A DNA stretch of 39,870 nt from Microbacterium capsulatum (GTDB lineage: Bacteria; Actinomycetota; Actinomycetes; Actinomycetales; Microbacteriaceae), in contig NZ_JAVFCB010000009.1 of NCBI RefSeq assembly GCF_030865425.1, forward strand, positions 171,061-210,930. Direction: 5' to 3'. Shown here piece by piece: positions 17,503 through 24,243 of this stretch. The notes beneath the pieces were generated by a model. That model was not told where the DNA came from, ran no database searches, and worked only from the letters and a program-made list of their open reading frames with translations. The number at the start of each line of letters is the position of its first letter. Position 1 is the first letter of the stretch. A program made the translations under genes and the position numbers.

Positions 17503-17591
17503 CGGTCGTTGAGCGAGGAAGCGAAGCGACCGAGACGAAACGCGGCAGGCGCCAACGCGCGTTTCGTCTCGCTCCGCCCGCTCGACGACCG
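17503..17591. repeat. Single copy of the GTCGTTGAGCG palindromic element
   Basis: CGGTCGTTGAGCG (17503-17515) pairs with CGCTCGACGACCG (17579-17591, one G-T mismatch), and inside it GAGACGAAACGCG (17532-17544) pairs with its exact complement at 17558-17570. It fills the gap between the Gfo/Idh/MocA stop and the amine oxidase start. This is the simplest copy of the family that forms arrays elsewhere in the window. Confidence 0.85.
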
Positions 17592-17603
17592 GGATCCGTG
17601 CTC

Positions 17604-18779
17604 TCAGTCCTCCTCGACCTGCCCGCGGGCGAAGTAGGCGACGAGATCGTCGTCGAGGGCGGGGATCTCGATCGCGGATCCGTCGCCGCGCAGGGAGTCG
17701 GTGGCGAGGATCCCCGCGGCCACCGCCTCGCGCGCCGCCACCGGGGAGGTCTCGGTGAGCCCGCCGTCGCGGACGAACCGGAGGAACTCGGCGACGAGCA
17801 GGGTGTCGGCGCCGTCGTGGCCCGCCCCCTCGGGCTTGACGATCGGGAAGGTCTCGTCGGCCTCGGCGTAGCCGCGGTGCCGGCGGTTCCACAGCCGCAC
17901 CTCGCCACCGGACGTGTCGCCGATGTTCTCGATCCGCCCCTCCGTGCCGATCACAGTGTAGTTGCGCCAGTAGTCGGGCGTGAAGTGGCACTGCTGGTAC
18001 GAGGCCAGCACGCCGTTGGAGAGCGTCATGTTCACCATCGACACGTCCTCGACGTCGACGACCGGGTGCAGGCCGGTGAGCGAGGTCGGCGGCCAGTTGT
18101 CGACGCTGAACCAGTCGAACATGCGCTCCTCGCTGCGGTCGCGGCGGTCCTCGATCGCGCCGTACACGCTGAGCGCGCCCATCGCGGCCACACGGGTGCT
18201 GTAGGCGCCGGCGAGCCAGTGGATGACGTCGATGTCGTGCGCGCCCTTCTGCAGCAGCAGGCCCGTGGTGCGACGGCGGTCGGCGTGCCAGTCCTTGAAG
18301 TAGTAGTCGCCTCCGTGACCGACGAAGTGCCGCACCCAGACGGCCTTGACTTCGCCGATCCGCCCCTCCTGGATGAGCCGCCGCATGAGCGTGATGACGG
18401 GCATGTGCCGCATGTTGTGGCCGATGTAGAGCCGGGTGCCGGTGCGCCGCGCGGTCTCGAGCATGCGGTCGGCGTCGGCGAGGCGGGTCGCGAGCGGCTT
18501 CTCGCAGAACACCGGGATGCCTGCCTCGAGGGCGCGGACGGTGATGTCGGCATGGGTGTCGTCGGGGGTGAGCACCATGACGGCGTCGACGCCCGAGGCG
18601 AGCAGCTCGTCGAGCGAGTCGGTGAGCAGGGCGTCGGGGGCGAACGCACGGGCCTCCGCGCGGGCGCGCTCCGACGGGTCGCACACCGCGGTGATCCGGG
18701 ATCCCTCGCCCGGGCGGTGCACCTCCCGGCGGAGGGCGGAGCGCAGGCCGAAGCCGATGATGCCGATGCGGAGATCCAC
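17604..18779 (-). CDS. Gfo/Idh/MocA family oxidoreductase
   Basis: NAD(P)-dependent dehydrogenase family protein, 391 aa. The N-terminal Rossmann fold has GIIGFGLRSAL, where the third glycine of GXGXXG is replaced by serine, then VMVLTPDDTHADITVRAL and the family motif CEKPLA near residue 93. The C-terminal domain contains QKGAHDIDVIHWL, with a conserved His/Asp pair typical of the active site. Start GTG 18779 has AAGGACT upstream. It lies 31 bp downstream of a LacI regulator on the same strand, so it probably acts on a sugar, inositol or sugar-derived compound; the exact substrate cannot be read from sequence. Confidence 0.9.
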   Translation of the reverse strand: MDLRIGIIGFGLRSALRREVHRPGEGSRITAVCDPSERARAEARAFAPDALLTDSLDELLASGVDAVMVLTPDDTHADITVRALEAGIPVFCEKPLATRLADADRMLETARRTGTRLYIGHNMRHMPVITLMRRLIQEGRIGEVKAVWVRHFVGHGGDYYFKDWHADRRRTTGLLLQKGAHDIDVIHWLAGAYSTRVAAMGALSVYGAIEDRRDRSEERMFDWFSVDNWPPTSLTGLHPVVDVEDVSMVNMTLSNGVLASYQQCHFTPDYWRNYTVIGTEGRIENIGDTSGGEVRLWNRRHRGYAEADETFPIVKPEGAGHDGADTLLVAEFLRFVRDGGLTETSPVAAREAVAAGILATDSLRGDGSAIEIPALDDDLVAYFARGQVEED

Positions 18780-18810
18780 GGGATGAGTCCTTGCTGTCGG
18801 GGGAAGGGGG

Positions 18811-19872
18811 TCAGAGATCCGTCACGCGCAGAGCGTCGAGGTCGGTGGATCCGCCGGGGTGCAGCGACCAGGCGAACTCGTGCACGCGGGGCGGCTCGGG
18901 CGGATCCTGGATCGCGCGGCCGACGATCACCTCGGCCTGGCGGCGGTAGAAGTCGGTGGGGCCGACCGTGGTCAGGGTGGGTGCGACGAGGTGTGCGTCG
19001 GGGGTGTTGCCGACCCCGATCACGGCGACGTCGTGCGGCACCCGCAGTCCGAGCATGTGCGCGGCGTTGATCGCGGCGATGCCGGCGAAGTCGGTCGTGG
19101 CGTAGATCGCGGTGGGCCGGTGCGGGGCGGACAGCAGCTCGACCGCGGCCGCGAACGCGCTCGCCGGGGTGTCCGTGTACACGGCCTCGAGCCGCGGGTC
19201 CGGGGGCAGTCCCGCGGCCGCGATCCGCTCGCGGTACACGGAGTAGCGGGTGCGCCGGCCCTGCCGGTCGCCGTCGACCGCGCTCCGCGAGGACAGGCAG
19301 CCGATCGCGGTGTGCCGGGTGAGCAGCGCGTCCATCGCGATCTCGCAGCCGGGCAGCGCGTCGGAGCGGATCACGTCGAAGCCGTCGGGCTCCAGCGTCT
19401 CGGAGAAGACGACGAGCCGCTGCCCCCGCGCCACGAGGCTCTGCAGCTTGCGCCGGGTGTCCGGGTCGTCCCCGACGCTGTCGAGGTAGGCGACGTCGCT
19501 CTCCGCGCGCTCCAGCGCGGCATGCCAGTCGCCGTCGGCGAGGATCAGCGTGGTCAGCCCGTGCCGGACGGCCTCCTCGTTCACACTCGCAGCGACCGCG
19601 AGCGACCAGGGATCGCCGAGCATGTGCAGGGACAGCTGGACCATCTCGGTGCGGCCGGTGCGGATCGCGCGCGCGGCACGGTTCGGGCGGTAGTTCAGCC
19701 GCTCCGCCGCCTCGCGCACGCGCTGCGCCGTCGCTGGCGACACCCCCGCCCCGGGCCCGCGCCGACCGGAGAACACGTACGACGCGGTGGCCATGGACAC
19801 CTCCGCGGCGTCTGCGACGGCGCGCAGGGTGGGGCGCCGTGCGCCGGCGTCCTGAGCGGGTGCGGTGTCCAT
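18811..19872 (-). CDS. LacI family transcriptional regulator
   Basis: A 353-aa repressor. The helix-turn-helix and hinge occupy about residues 14-65 (TLRAVADAAEVSMATASYVFSG, then RLNYRPNRAARAIRTGRT). The rest is a periplasmic-binding-protein-like sensor domain with the family segment PTAIYATTDFAGIAAINAAHMLGLRVPHDVAVIGVGN near the end. The SMATASYVFSG recognition helix departs from the common VSxxTVSxVLN. Start ATG 19872 follows GAAGAGG. A long palindrome at 19894-19923 lies directly upstream and is the likely operator, giving autoregulation together with the downstream dehydrogenase gene. Confidence 0.93.
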   Translation of the reverse strand: MDTAPAQDAGARRPTLRAVADAAEVSMATASYVFSGRRGPGAGVSPATAQRVREAAERLNYRPNRAARAIRTGRTEMVQLSLHMLGDPWSLAVAASVNEEAVRHGLTTLILADGDWHAALERAESDVAYLDSVGDDPDTRRKLQSLVARGQRLVVFSETLEPDGFDVIRSDALPGCEIAMDALLTRHTAIGCLSSRSAVDGDRQGRRTRYSVYRERIAAAGLPPDPRLEAVYTDTPASAFAAAVELLSAPHRPTAIYATTDFAGIAAINAAHMLGLRVPHDVAVIGVGNTPDAHLVAPTLTTVGPTDFYRRQAEVIVGRAIQDPPEPPRVHEFAWSLHPGGSTDLDALRVTDL

Positions 19873-19893
19873 CGGGCCTCTTCGCGGGAACGG

Positions 19894-19923
19894 ATGTGAA
19901 TCGGTTAGCCAAACGATTCACAT
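19894..19923. promoter_or_regulatory. LacI-type operator
   Basis: ATGTGAATCG (19894-19903) and its exact complement CGATTCACAT (19914-19923) are separated by 10 bp. The centre TTAGCCAA is itself close to a dyad, giving a 30-bp near-palindrome with the TTxGCxAA-type core seen in some LacI-family sites. It lies 21 bp before the LacI gene start. Confidence 0.65.
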
Positions 19924-19963
19924 TGAATGTAGGCGATGTCGCGCGGCCGCACAAGACCCCGCC

Positions 19964-20872
19964 TCAGCGGGACCGAGGGGCCGGATCCGCCGGGGCGGCT
20001 CCGGCAGGGAGCGCGGCGAGCAGCGCGCGCCACACCGGGGTGTCCCGGGCGCCGGCACGGCAGACCAGGTGCTCCACGACCGGGATCGCCGGACCCCGCA
20101 GATCGAGCATCACCAGGCGCGGGTCCTCGAGCATCTCGTCCTCGGCGACGATCCCGACGCCCAGCCCGGCCGCGGCCGCCGCGAGCACGGCCTCGCGCGA
20201 GTCGGCGGTCATGCCGTACGTCAGCGCGATCCCGGCGTCCGCCGCCGCGCGCTCGAGTGCCCGGCGCGTCCCGCTGCCGCGCTCGCGGCCGATGATCGGC
20301 TCGCCGGCCAGCTCCGCGAGCCGCAGCGTCTTGCCGCCCGCGCGCGGATGATCGGTGCGCACGACGGCGACGAGGTTCTGCGTGCGCAGCTCGACCCGGT
20401 GCAGCCCGCGCTCGTCCGGGACCTCGGCCGCCACGCCGACGTCGGCGCGCCCCGTGCGCACCGCCTCGATCGCCTCGGTCGCGTTCCCGGCGGCGATCGC
20501 GAAACGCGCGTCCGGATGACGGCGGCGCACCGCGGCGAGCAGCGGCATGAGATATCCGGGCGCATCGGCGGCGATGCGGATCGGCTCCCCGCCGAGGTCC
20601 GCGGCGTCCGCCAGGAGCTCCTCCGCGCGGGCGGCGAGGGCGAACAGCGGTTCCGTGATCCCGTGCAGCGCCGCACCGGCTGCCGTGAGGACGGCGCCGC
20701 CCGGCGCGGGTGGCCCGGACGCGCGGTCGATCAGCCGCACATCGTGGGTGCGCTCGAGCGCGGCGAGCTGCGCCGACACGGCGGGCTGGCTCATGCCGAG
20801 TGCCCGCGCCGCCGCAGCGAAGCCGCCGTGCGCGACGACGGCCTCGAAGACCCGGAGCTGCGCGAGAGTCAT
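19964..20872 (-). CDS. LysR family transcriptional regulator
   Basis: A 302-aa LTTR. The winged HTH is at residues 1-60 (LRVFEAVVAHGGFAAAARALGMSQPAVSAQLAALE). The effector domain contains EPIRIAADAPGYLMPLLAAVRRRHPD, TDHPRAG and a late GLGVGIVAEDE. Start ATG 20872 has AAGG 8 nt upstream; a GTG two codons earlier is also possible. It is transcribed divergently from the phosphodiesterase-EamA pair across a 68-bp gap containing a 12-bp palindrome, the standard LTTR arrangement, so that pair is its probable target. Confidence 0.92.
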   Translation of the reverse strand: MTLAQLRVFEAVVAHGGFAAAARALGMSQPAVSAQLAALERTHDVRLIDRASGPPAPGGAVLTAAGAALHGITEPLFALAARAEELLADAADLGGEPIRIAADAPGYLMPLLAAVRRRHPDARFAIAAGNATEAIEAVRTGRADVGVAAEVPDERGLHRVELRTQNLVAVVRTDHPRAGGKTLRLAELAGEPIIGRERGSGTRRALERAAADAGIALTYGMTADSREAVLAAAAAGLGVGIVAEDEMLEDPRLVMLDLRGPAIPVVEHLVCRAGARDTPVWRALLAALPAGAAPADPAPRSR

Positions 20873-20882
20873 AACCACACCT

Positions 20883-20894
20883 TATGGATCCATA
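20883..20894. promoter_or_regulatory. Palindrome in the LysR/phosphodiesterase divergent promoter
   Basis: TATGGATCCATA is a perfect 12-bp palindrome, with flanks extending it to a near-symmetric 16 bp. It lies 10 bp upstream of the LysR start and 35 bp before the -10 box of the divergent gene, where an LTTR would bind both promoters. Confidence 0.5.
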
Positions 20895-20928
20895 GGCTCG
20901 TGCGACAGAGCCCGCGGCCCTTCGGCCC

Positions 20929-20934
20929 TAGCCT
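20929..20934 (+). promoter_or_regulatory. Putative -10 box for the leaderless phosphodiesterase gene
   Basis: TAGCCT ends exactly 6 nt before ATG 20941; no ribosome binding site is present between them. Confidence 0.45.
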
Positions 20935-20940
20935 GGTCGG

Positions 20941-21810
20941 ATGTCCGAAGAGCAGATCCAACGCCGCCCTCACGTGCTGATCATGGGCTGGGACGGCGTG
21001 CGCGACGACGTCGTGCGGGCCGCGCACACCCCGCAGCTGGACGCACTGGCCGCGCGCGGGTTCTTCGCGACCGTGCGCGTGCACGACGCGAACCCGACGA
21101 TCTCGGGCCCGGTCTGGTCGACCATGGCGACCGGGGTCTACCGCGACCGGCACGGCGTGCACGACAACGACTTCCGCGGCAACGCCTTCGACCGGCACCC
21201 CGACGTGCTCACCCGCGTGCGCACGGCGCTCCCCGGGGCGACGACGTTCGCGGGCGGTGCGTGGGCGCCGCTCGTCGAAGAGGCGTCCGGCGGACCGCTC
21301 TTCTCCGGCGGCGGGTACCGGCCGGCGGTGCCCGCCGACACGGAGAACACCGGCGGGATCGAGCTGATCGCCACGATGGACGAGGCCGTGACCGCGCGCG
21401 TCGCCCGTGAGCTGCGGCACCGCGATCACGCGGTCGTGTTCGCCTACGAGGTGCTGCCCGACATGGTCGGCCACATCGAGGGCGTCACCGACCGCTACCG
21501 CGCCGCGGTGGAGATCTGCGACGAACAGCTCGGCGTGCTGCTCGCGGCGATCGACGCCCGGCCGACCCGCGCCGAGGAGGACTGGACCGTGATCGTCCTC
21601 ACCGACCACGGGCACCTCGACGCCGGCCACCACGGCGGTGACAGCGAGGAGGAGCGGACCGCGTGGATCTCGGCCGCCGGCCCCGGCATCCCCGCCGGTT
21701 CCGCCCCGCTCGTCGACCACGCCGACGTGCTGCCACACGTGCTCGCCGCGTTCGGCCTGCCCGCCGATCCGGCCCTTCCCGGGCGCCCGTTCGGCGCGCA
21801 CGAGGACTGA
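20941..21810 (+). CDS. Alkaline-phosphatase-superfamily phosphodiesterase
   Basis: A 289-aa metal-dependent hydrolase of the type I phosphodiesterase/nucleotide pyrophosphatase group, without a signal peptide and so cytoplasmic. The first metal Asp is in LIMGWDGVRDD (residues 13-23). The nucleophile region is NPTISGPVWSTMATG, with the Thr as likely nucleophile. Further metal ligands are in EVLPDMVGHIEG, VLTDHGHLDAGHHGG and VDHADVLPH. It is shorter than secreted nucleotide pyrophosphatases. Substrate unknown; its neighbours, a divergent LysR regulator and a downstream EamA transporter, suggest use of a small phosphorylated or phosphonate compound, which is inference only. Confidence 0.82.
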   Translation: MSEEQIQRRPHVLIMGWDGVRDDVVRAAHTPQLDALAARGFFATVRVHDANPTISGPVWSTMATGVYRDRHGVHDNDFRGNAFDRHPDVLTRVRTALPGATTFAGGAWAPLVEEASGGPLFSGGGYRPAVPADTENTGGIELIATMDEAVTARVARELRHRDHAVVFAYEVLPDMVGHIEGVTDRYRAAVEICDEQLGVLLAAIDARPTRAEEDWTVIVLTDHGHLDAGHHGGDSEEERTAWISAAGPGIPAGSAPLVDHADVLPHVLAAFGLPADPALPGRPFGAHED

Positions 21811-21820
21811 ACGGCCGACG

Positions 21821-22666
21821 ATGACCACGGGCGTGCTGCTCGCCGTGCTCGGATCGGCGATCATGCACGGCACCTGGAACGCGATCGCGAAGGCCATCCC
21901 GGACCGCCTCGTCGCGTCCACCCTGATCGGGCTCGTCTACCTCGCGGCCGGAGGGATCGGAGCGATCCTGCTGCCGCTCCCGCATCCGGCGGCCTGGCCG
22001 GCGCTGGTCGCCTCGGTGCTGCTGCAGACCGCCTACCTGATCATGCTCACCGAGGCCTACGCGCACACCGACTTCGGGGTCGCCTACCCGCTCACCCGCG
22101 GGCTCGCCGTGCTCGGCGTGACCGTGCTCGCGGTCGCCCTGCTCGGCGAGCGGCTCACGGTGCTGCAGACCGCCGGGGTCGCGATCGTGATCGGCGCGCT
22201 GTTCGCGCTGGCGTTCGCGCGCCGGCGGCGCACCCCGCGCCGGGGGCTGCTGCTCGCGCTGGCCGTCGGCGCATGCGTGACGGCGTACTCGTTCGTCGAC
22301 GGGATCGGCGTGCGCGCGTCGCATGCGCCGCTCGGCTATGCGGCCTGGCTGTTCCTGCTGCAGGGCCTGACGATCCCGGTCGCCTGCCTGGTGCTGTCGC
22401 GCGATCGCCGTGGACACCTGGCCGGGATCCGGCGGCACGCGCGGCTCGGGACCGTCGGCGGGGTCCTGTCCCTCGTGGCCTACACGATCGTCGTGTGGGC
22501 GCAGTCGATCGCGCCGCTCGCGCTCGTGTCCGCGCTGCGCGAGACCGGCGTGATCGCGGCCGGCCTCATCGGTCTGGTGTTCTTCAGGGAGAAGCCCGGC
22601 GCGATCGGGATCGCCGCGACGGTCGCCGCCGCGGTCGGGATCGTCGCGATCCGCCTCGGGGCCTGA
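21821..22666 (+). CDS. EamA/DMT family transporter
   Basis: A 281-aa membrane protein with about ten hydrophobic segments in two EamA repeats. The first repeat holds SAIMHGTWNAIAKAI and TEAYAHTDFGVAYPLTRGLAVLG; the second holds QSIAPLALVSALRETGVIAAGLIGLVFFREKPG. The PLTRG and ALRET motifs before the last helices of each repeat are typical. It starts 10 bp after the phosphodiesterase stop, so the two are one operon. Direction and substrate are not known. Confidence 0.87.
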   Translation: MTTGVLLAVLGSAIMHGTWNAIAKAIPDRLVASTLIGLVYLAAGGIGAILLPLPHPAAWPALVASVLLQTAYLIMLTEAYAHTDFGVAYPLTRGLAVLGVTVLAVALLGERLTVLQTAGVAIVIGALFALAFARRRRTPRRGLLLALAVGACVTAYSFVDGIGVRASHAPLGYAAWLFLLQGLTIPVACLVLSRDRRGHLAGIRRHARLGTVGGVLSLVAYTIVVWAQSIAPLALVSALRETGVIAAGLIGLVFFREKPGAIGIAATVAAAVGIVAIRLGA

Positions 22667-22700
22667 ACGCCATCGTCGAGCGTGCGCCGATCCCCACTCC

Positions 22701-22844
22701 CGGGGCCGTCGAGCGAGCACCGACGCAGTCGGAGCGAGACGAAACGCGGCGATCTCAGCGCACAGACCCGGGGCCCGCTCGGTGGATGCACCACGTTTCG
22801 TCTCGGTCGTCCGCTGCGCGGCCGTCCTCGCTCAACGACCCCGG
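22701..22844. repeat. 144-bp palindromic repeat, left copy
   Basis: Nearly identical to 23081-23224, displaced by exactly 380 bp, with only a handful of base differences. It contains the GTYGAGCGAG and GAGACGAAACGCGG arms and the facing TTTCGTCTCGG and CCTCGCTCAACGACC arms, so it is a full copy of the palindromic family. It opens a 577-bp space (22667-23243) that contains no gene. Confidence 0.9.
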
Positions 22845-23081
22845 GGTCGTCGAGCGCGCCGATCCCCACCCCCGGGGCCGTCGAGCAAGCCCCACCCCCG
22901 GGGCCGTCGAGCGAGCCCCACCCCCGGGGTCGTTGAGCGAGCCCCACCCCCGGGGTCGTCGAGCGAGCCTCACCCCCGGGGTCGTCGAGCAAGCCCCACC
23001 CCCGGGGTCGTTGAGCGAGCCCCACCCCTGGGGTCGTTGAGCGAGCCCCACTCCCGGGGTCGTCGAGCAAGCCCCACCCCC
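22843..23081. repeat. 26-bp tandem array between the two 144-bp repeats
   Basis: GGGG of the unit GGGGTCGTYGAGCRAGCCCC falls at 22874, 22900, 22926, 22952, 22978, 23004, 23030, 23056 and 23082, an exact 26-bp period; one earlier unit at 22843 is 31 bp long. Units differ by C/T in GTYG and A/G in GCRAG. There are no unique spacers. On either strand it could form many alternative hairpins because CCCC and GGGG alternate. Confidence 0.95.
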
Positions 23082-23224
23082 GGGGTCGTTGAGCGAGCAC
23101 CGACGCAGTCGGAGCGAGACGAAACGCGGCGATCTCAGCGCACAGACCTGGGCCCCGCTCGGTGGATGCACCAGGTTTCGTCTCGGTCGTCCGCTGCGCG
23201 GCCGTCCTCGCTCAACGACCCCGG
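23081..23224. repeat. 144-bp palindromic repeat, right copy
   Basis: Second copy of the unit at 22701-22844, in the same orientation. Its right end lies 19 bp from the stop codon of the MerR gene. Two direct copies with an array between them suggest duplication of the element followed by slippage. Confidence 0.9.
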
Positions 23225-23243
23225 ATAGGCGGGCTCCAACGCG

Positions 23244-24065
23244 CTACAGGTTCGCCTCGGCGTACACGCGCAGGGCGTCGCGCACGAACTCGGCGCCCGC
23301 TGTGCCGCCCGCCGTGGTGGCGTAGTTCGCGCCGAAGCGCGGGTCCGCCACGTACATCTCGCCGAGCCCGATCACGTAGCCGCGGCGGTCGCCGCCGGCG
23401 CCGTACGCGGGCGTGCCGGGGATCCCGGTGAGCCACTCGACGTGGCGGCGGGCCACGTCCTGCGCCTCAGCGGACGCCGGATCCGCATCCGCCTCGGCGA
23501 GCGCGATCCAATCCCGGTTCAGCTCCGCGACCCTGGCCTTCCAGGCGGCCTGGCCCTCGGCGCCCAGCTCGCGCCACCAGCGGTCGCTGTCGGCGTAGGC
23601 GTTCTTCCCCCAGCGGGTCTCGACCTCCTCCTTGTATCGGGTGTGGTCGAAGCCGTCGAACATGTTCTCGGCCATCAGGGTTCCTCCTTCTCTCAATGCG
23701 GTGATGGTCTTCTCGACCGACGCGATCTGCCGCGCCAGCCGGGTCTGCTCCTCGCGCAGCCAGGCGAGGTGCGCGTCGAGGGCGGCCGCCTCGGTCTCCG
23801 CGGCGACGACCGCCGAGCCGGTCGGAGCGCCCGCGGCCGGACCGGATCCGATCACCTCGGCGATCTGCGGCAGGCCGAGCCCGAGCTCGCGCAGCAGCAG
23901 GATGCGCTGCAGGCGCACGAGCGCGCTCTCGTCGTAGTGCCGGTAGCCGTTCGCGGCGATCCGGCTGGGCGGGAGCAGCCCGATGTCGTCGTAGTGCCGC
24001 AGAGTGCGGCTCGTGGTGCCGGTCAGCCGTGCGATCTCCTGGATCGACCAGTCCCGACCCGTCAT
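23244..24065 (-). CDS. MerR family regulator with TipAS-like domain
   Basis: A 273-aa regulator. The MerR winged helix is at residues 5-75 (WSIQEIARLTGTTSRTLRHYDDIGLLPPSRIAANGYRHYDE). A coiled-coil dimer helix runs about 95-125. The C-terminal TipAS-type all-alpha domain (about 130-273) begins MFDGFDHTRYKEEVETRWG, which in relatives traps drug-like ligands. An inner ATG (MAENMFDGF) could give a short ligand-binding form, as known for Streptomyces TipA. Start ATG 24065 follows AAGGAGG. Its own promoter carries a dyad in a 19-bp spacer, as expected for a MerR target. Confidence 0.93.
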   Translation of the reverse strand: MTGRDWSIQEIARLTGTTSRTLRHYDDIGLLPPSRIAANGYRHYDESALVRLQRILLLRELGLGLPQIAEVIGSGPAAGAPTGSAVVAAETEAAALDAHLAWLREEQTRLARQIASVEKTITALREGGTLMAENMFDGFDHTRYKEEVETRWGKNAYADSDRWWRELGAEGQAAWKARVAELNRDWIALAEADADPASAEAQDVARRHVEWLTGIPGTPAYGAGGDRRGYVIGLGEMYVADPRFGANYATTAGGTAGAEFVRDALRVYAEANL

Positions 24066-24095
24066 GGCGTCCTCCTTCCGTCGTCGACAAGACCC

Positions 24096-24126
24096 ACGGT
24101 AAAAGTTGACGTCGCGTCAATGTCAA
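24096..24126 (-). promoter_or_regulatory. MerR-type promoter with 19-bp spacer and dyad
   Basis: On the minus strand, TTGACA (complement of 24121-24126) is separated by exactly 19 bp from TACCGT (24096-24101). The spacer contains a 15-bp dyad with TTGACG and CGTCAA arms (24106-24120). An over-long spacer with a central dyad is the hallmark of promoters activated by MerR proteins through DNA distortion, so the TipA-like gene probably activates itself. Confidence 0.75.
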
Positions 24127-24231
24127 GCCCTCGGACGAAAGAACCTGCGCCGGGGAACTGCGCGGATCCGATTTCTCCGCCCGGGAGCCCATCGAGATCA
24201 AACCGTTCCCGAACCGTCCAGGACACGCCGC

Positions 24232-24237
24232 TACGGT
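24232..24237 (+). promoter_or_regulatory. Putative -10 box for leaderless glgP
   Basis: TACGGT ends exactly 6 nt before GTG 24244, with no ribosome binding site between. It supports that GTG as the start, since no suitable ATG exists nearby in frame. Confidence 0.5.
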
Positions 24238-24243
24238 CGTAGG

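Noticed and set aside
22843..23081. CRISPR array
   Set aside because: The 26-bp units follow each other directly, with no unique spacers between repeats and no cas genes nearby; it is a plain tandem array.
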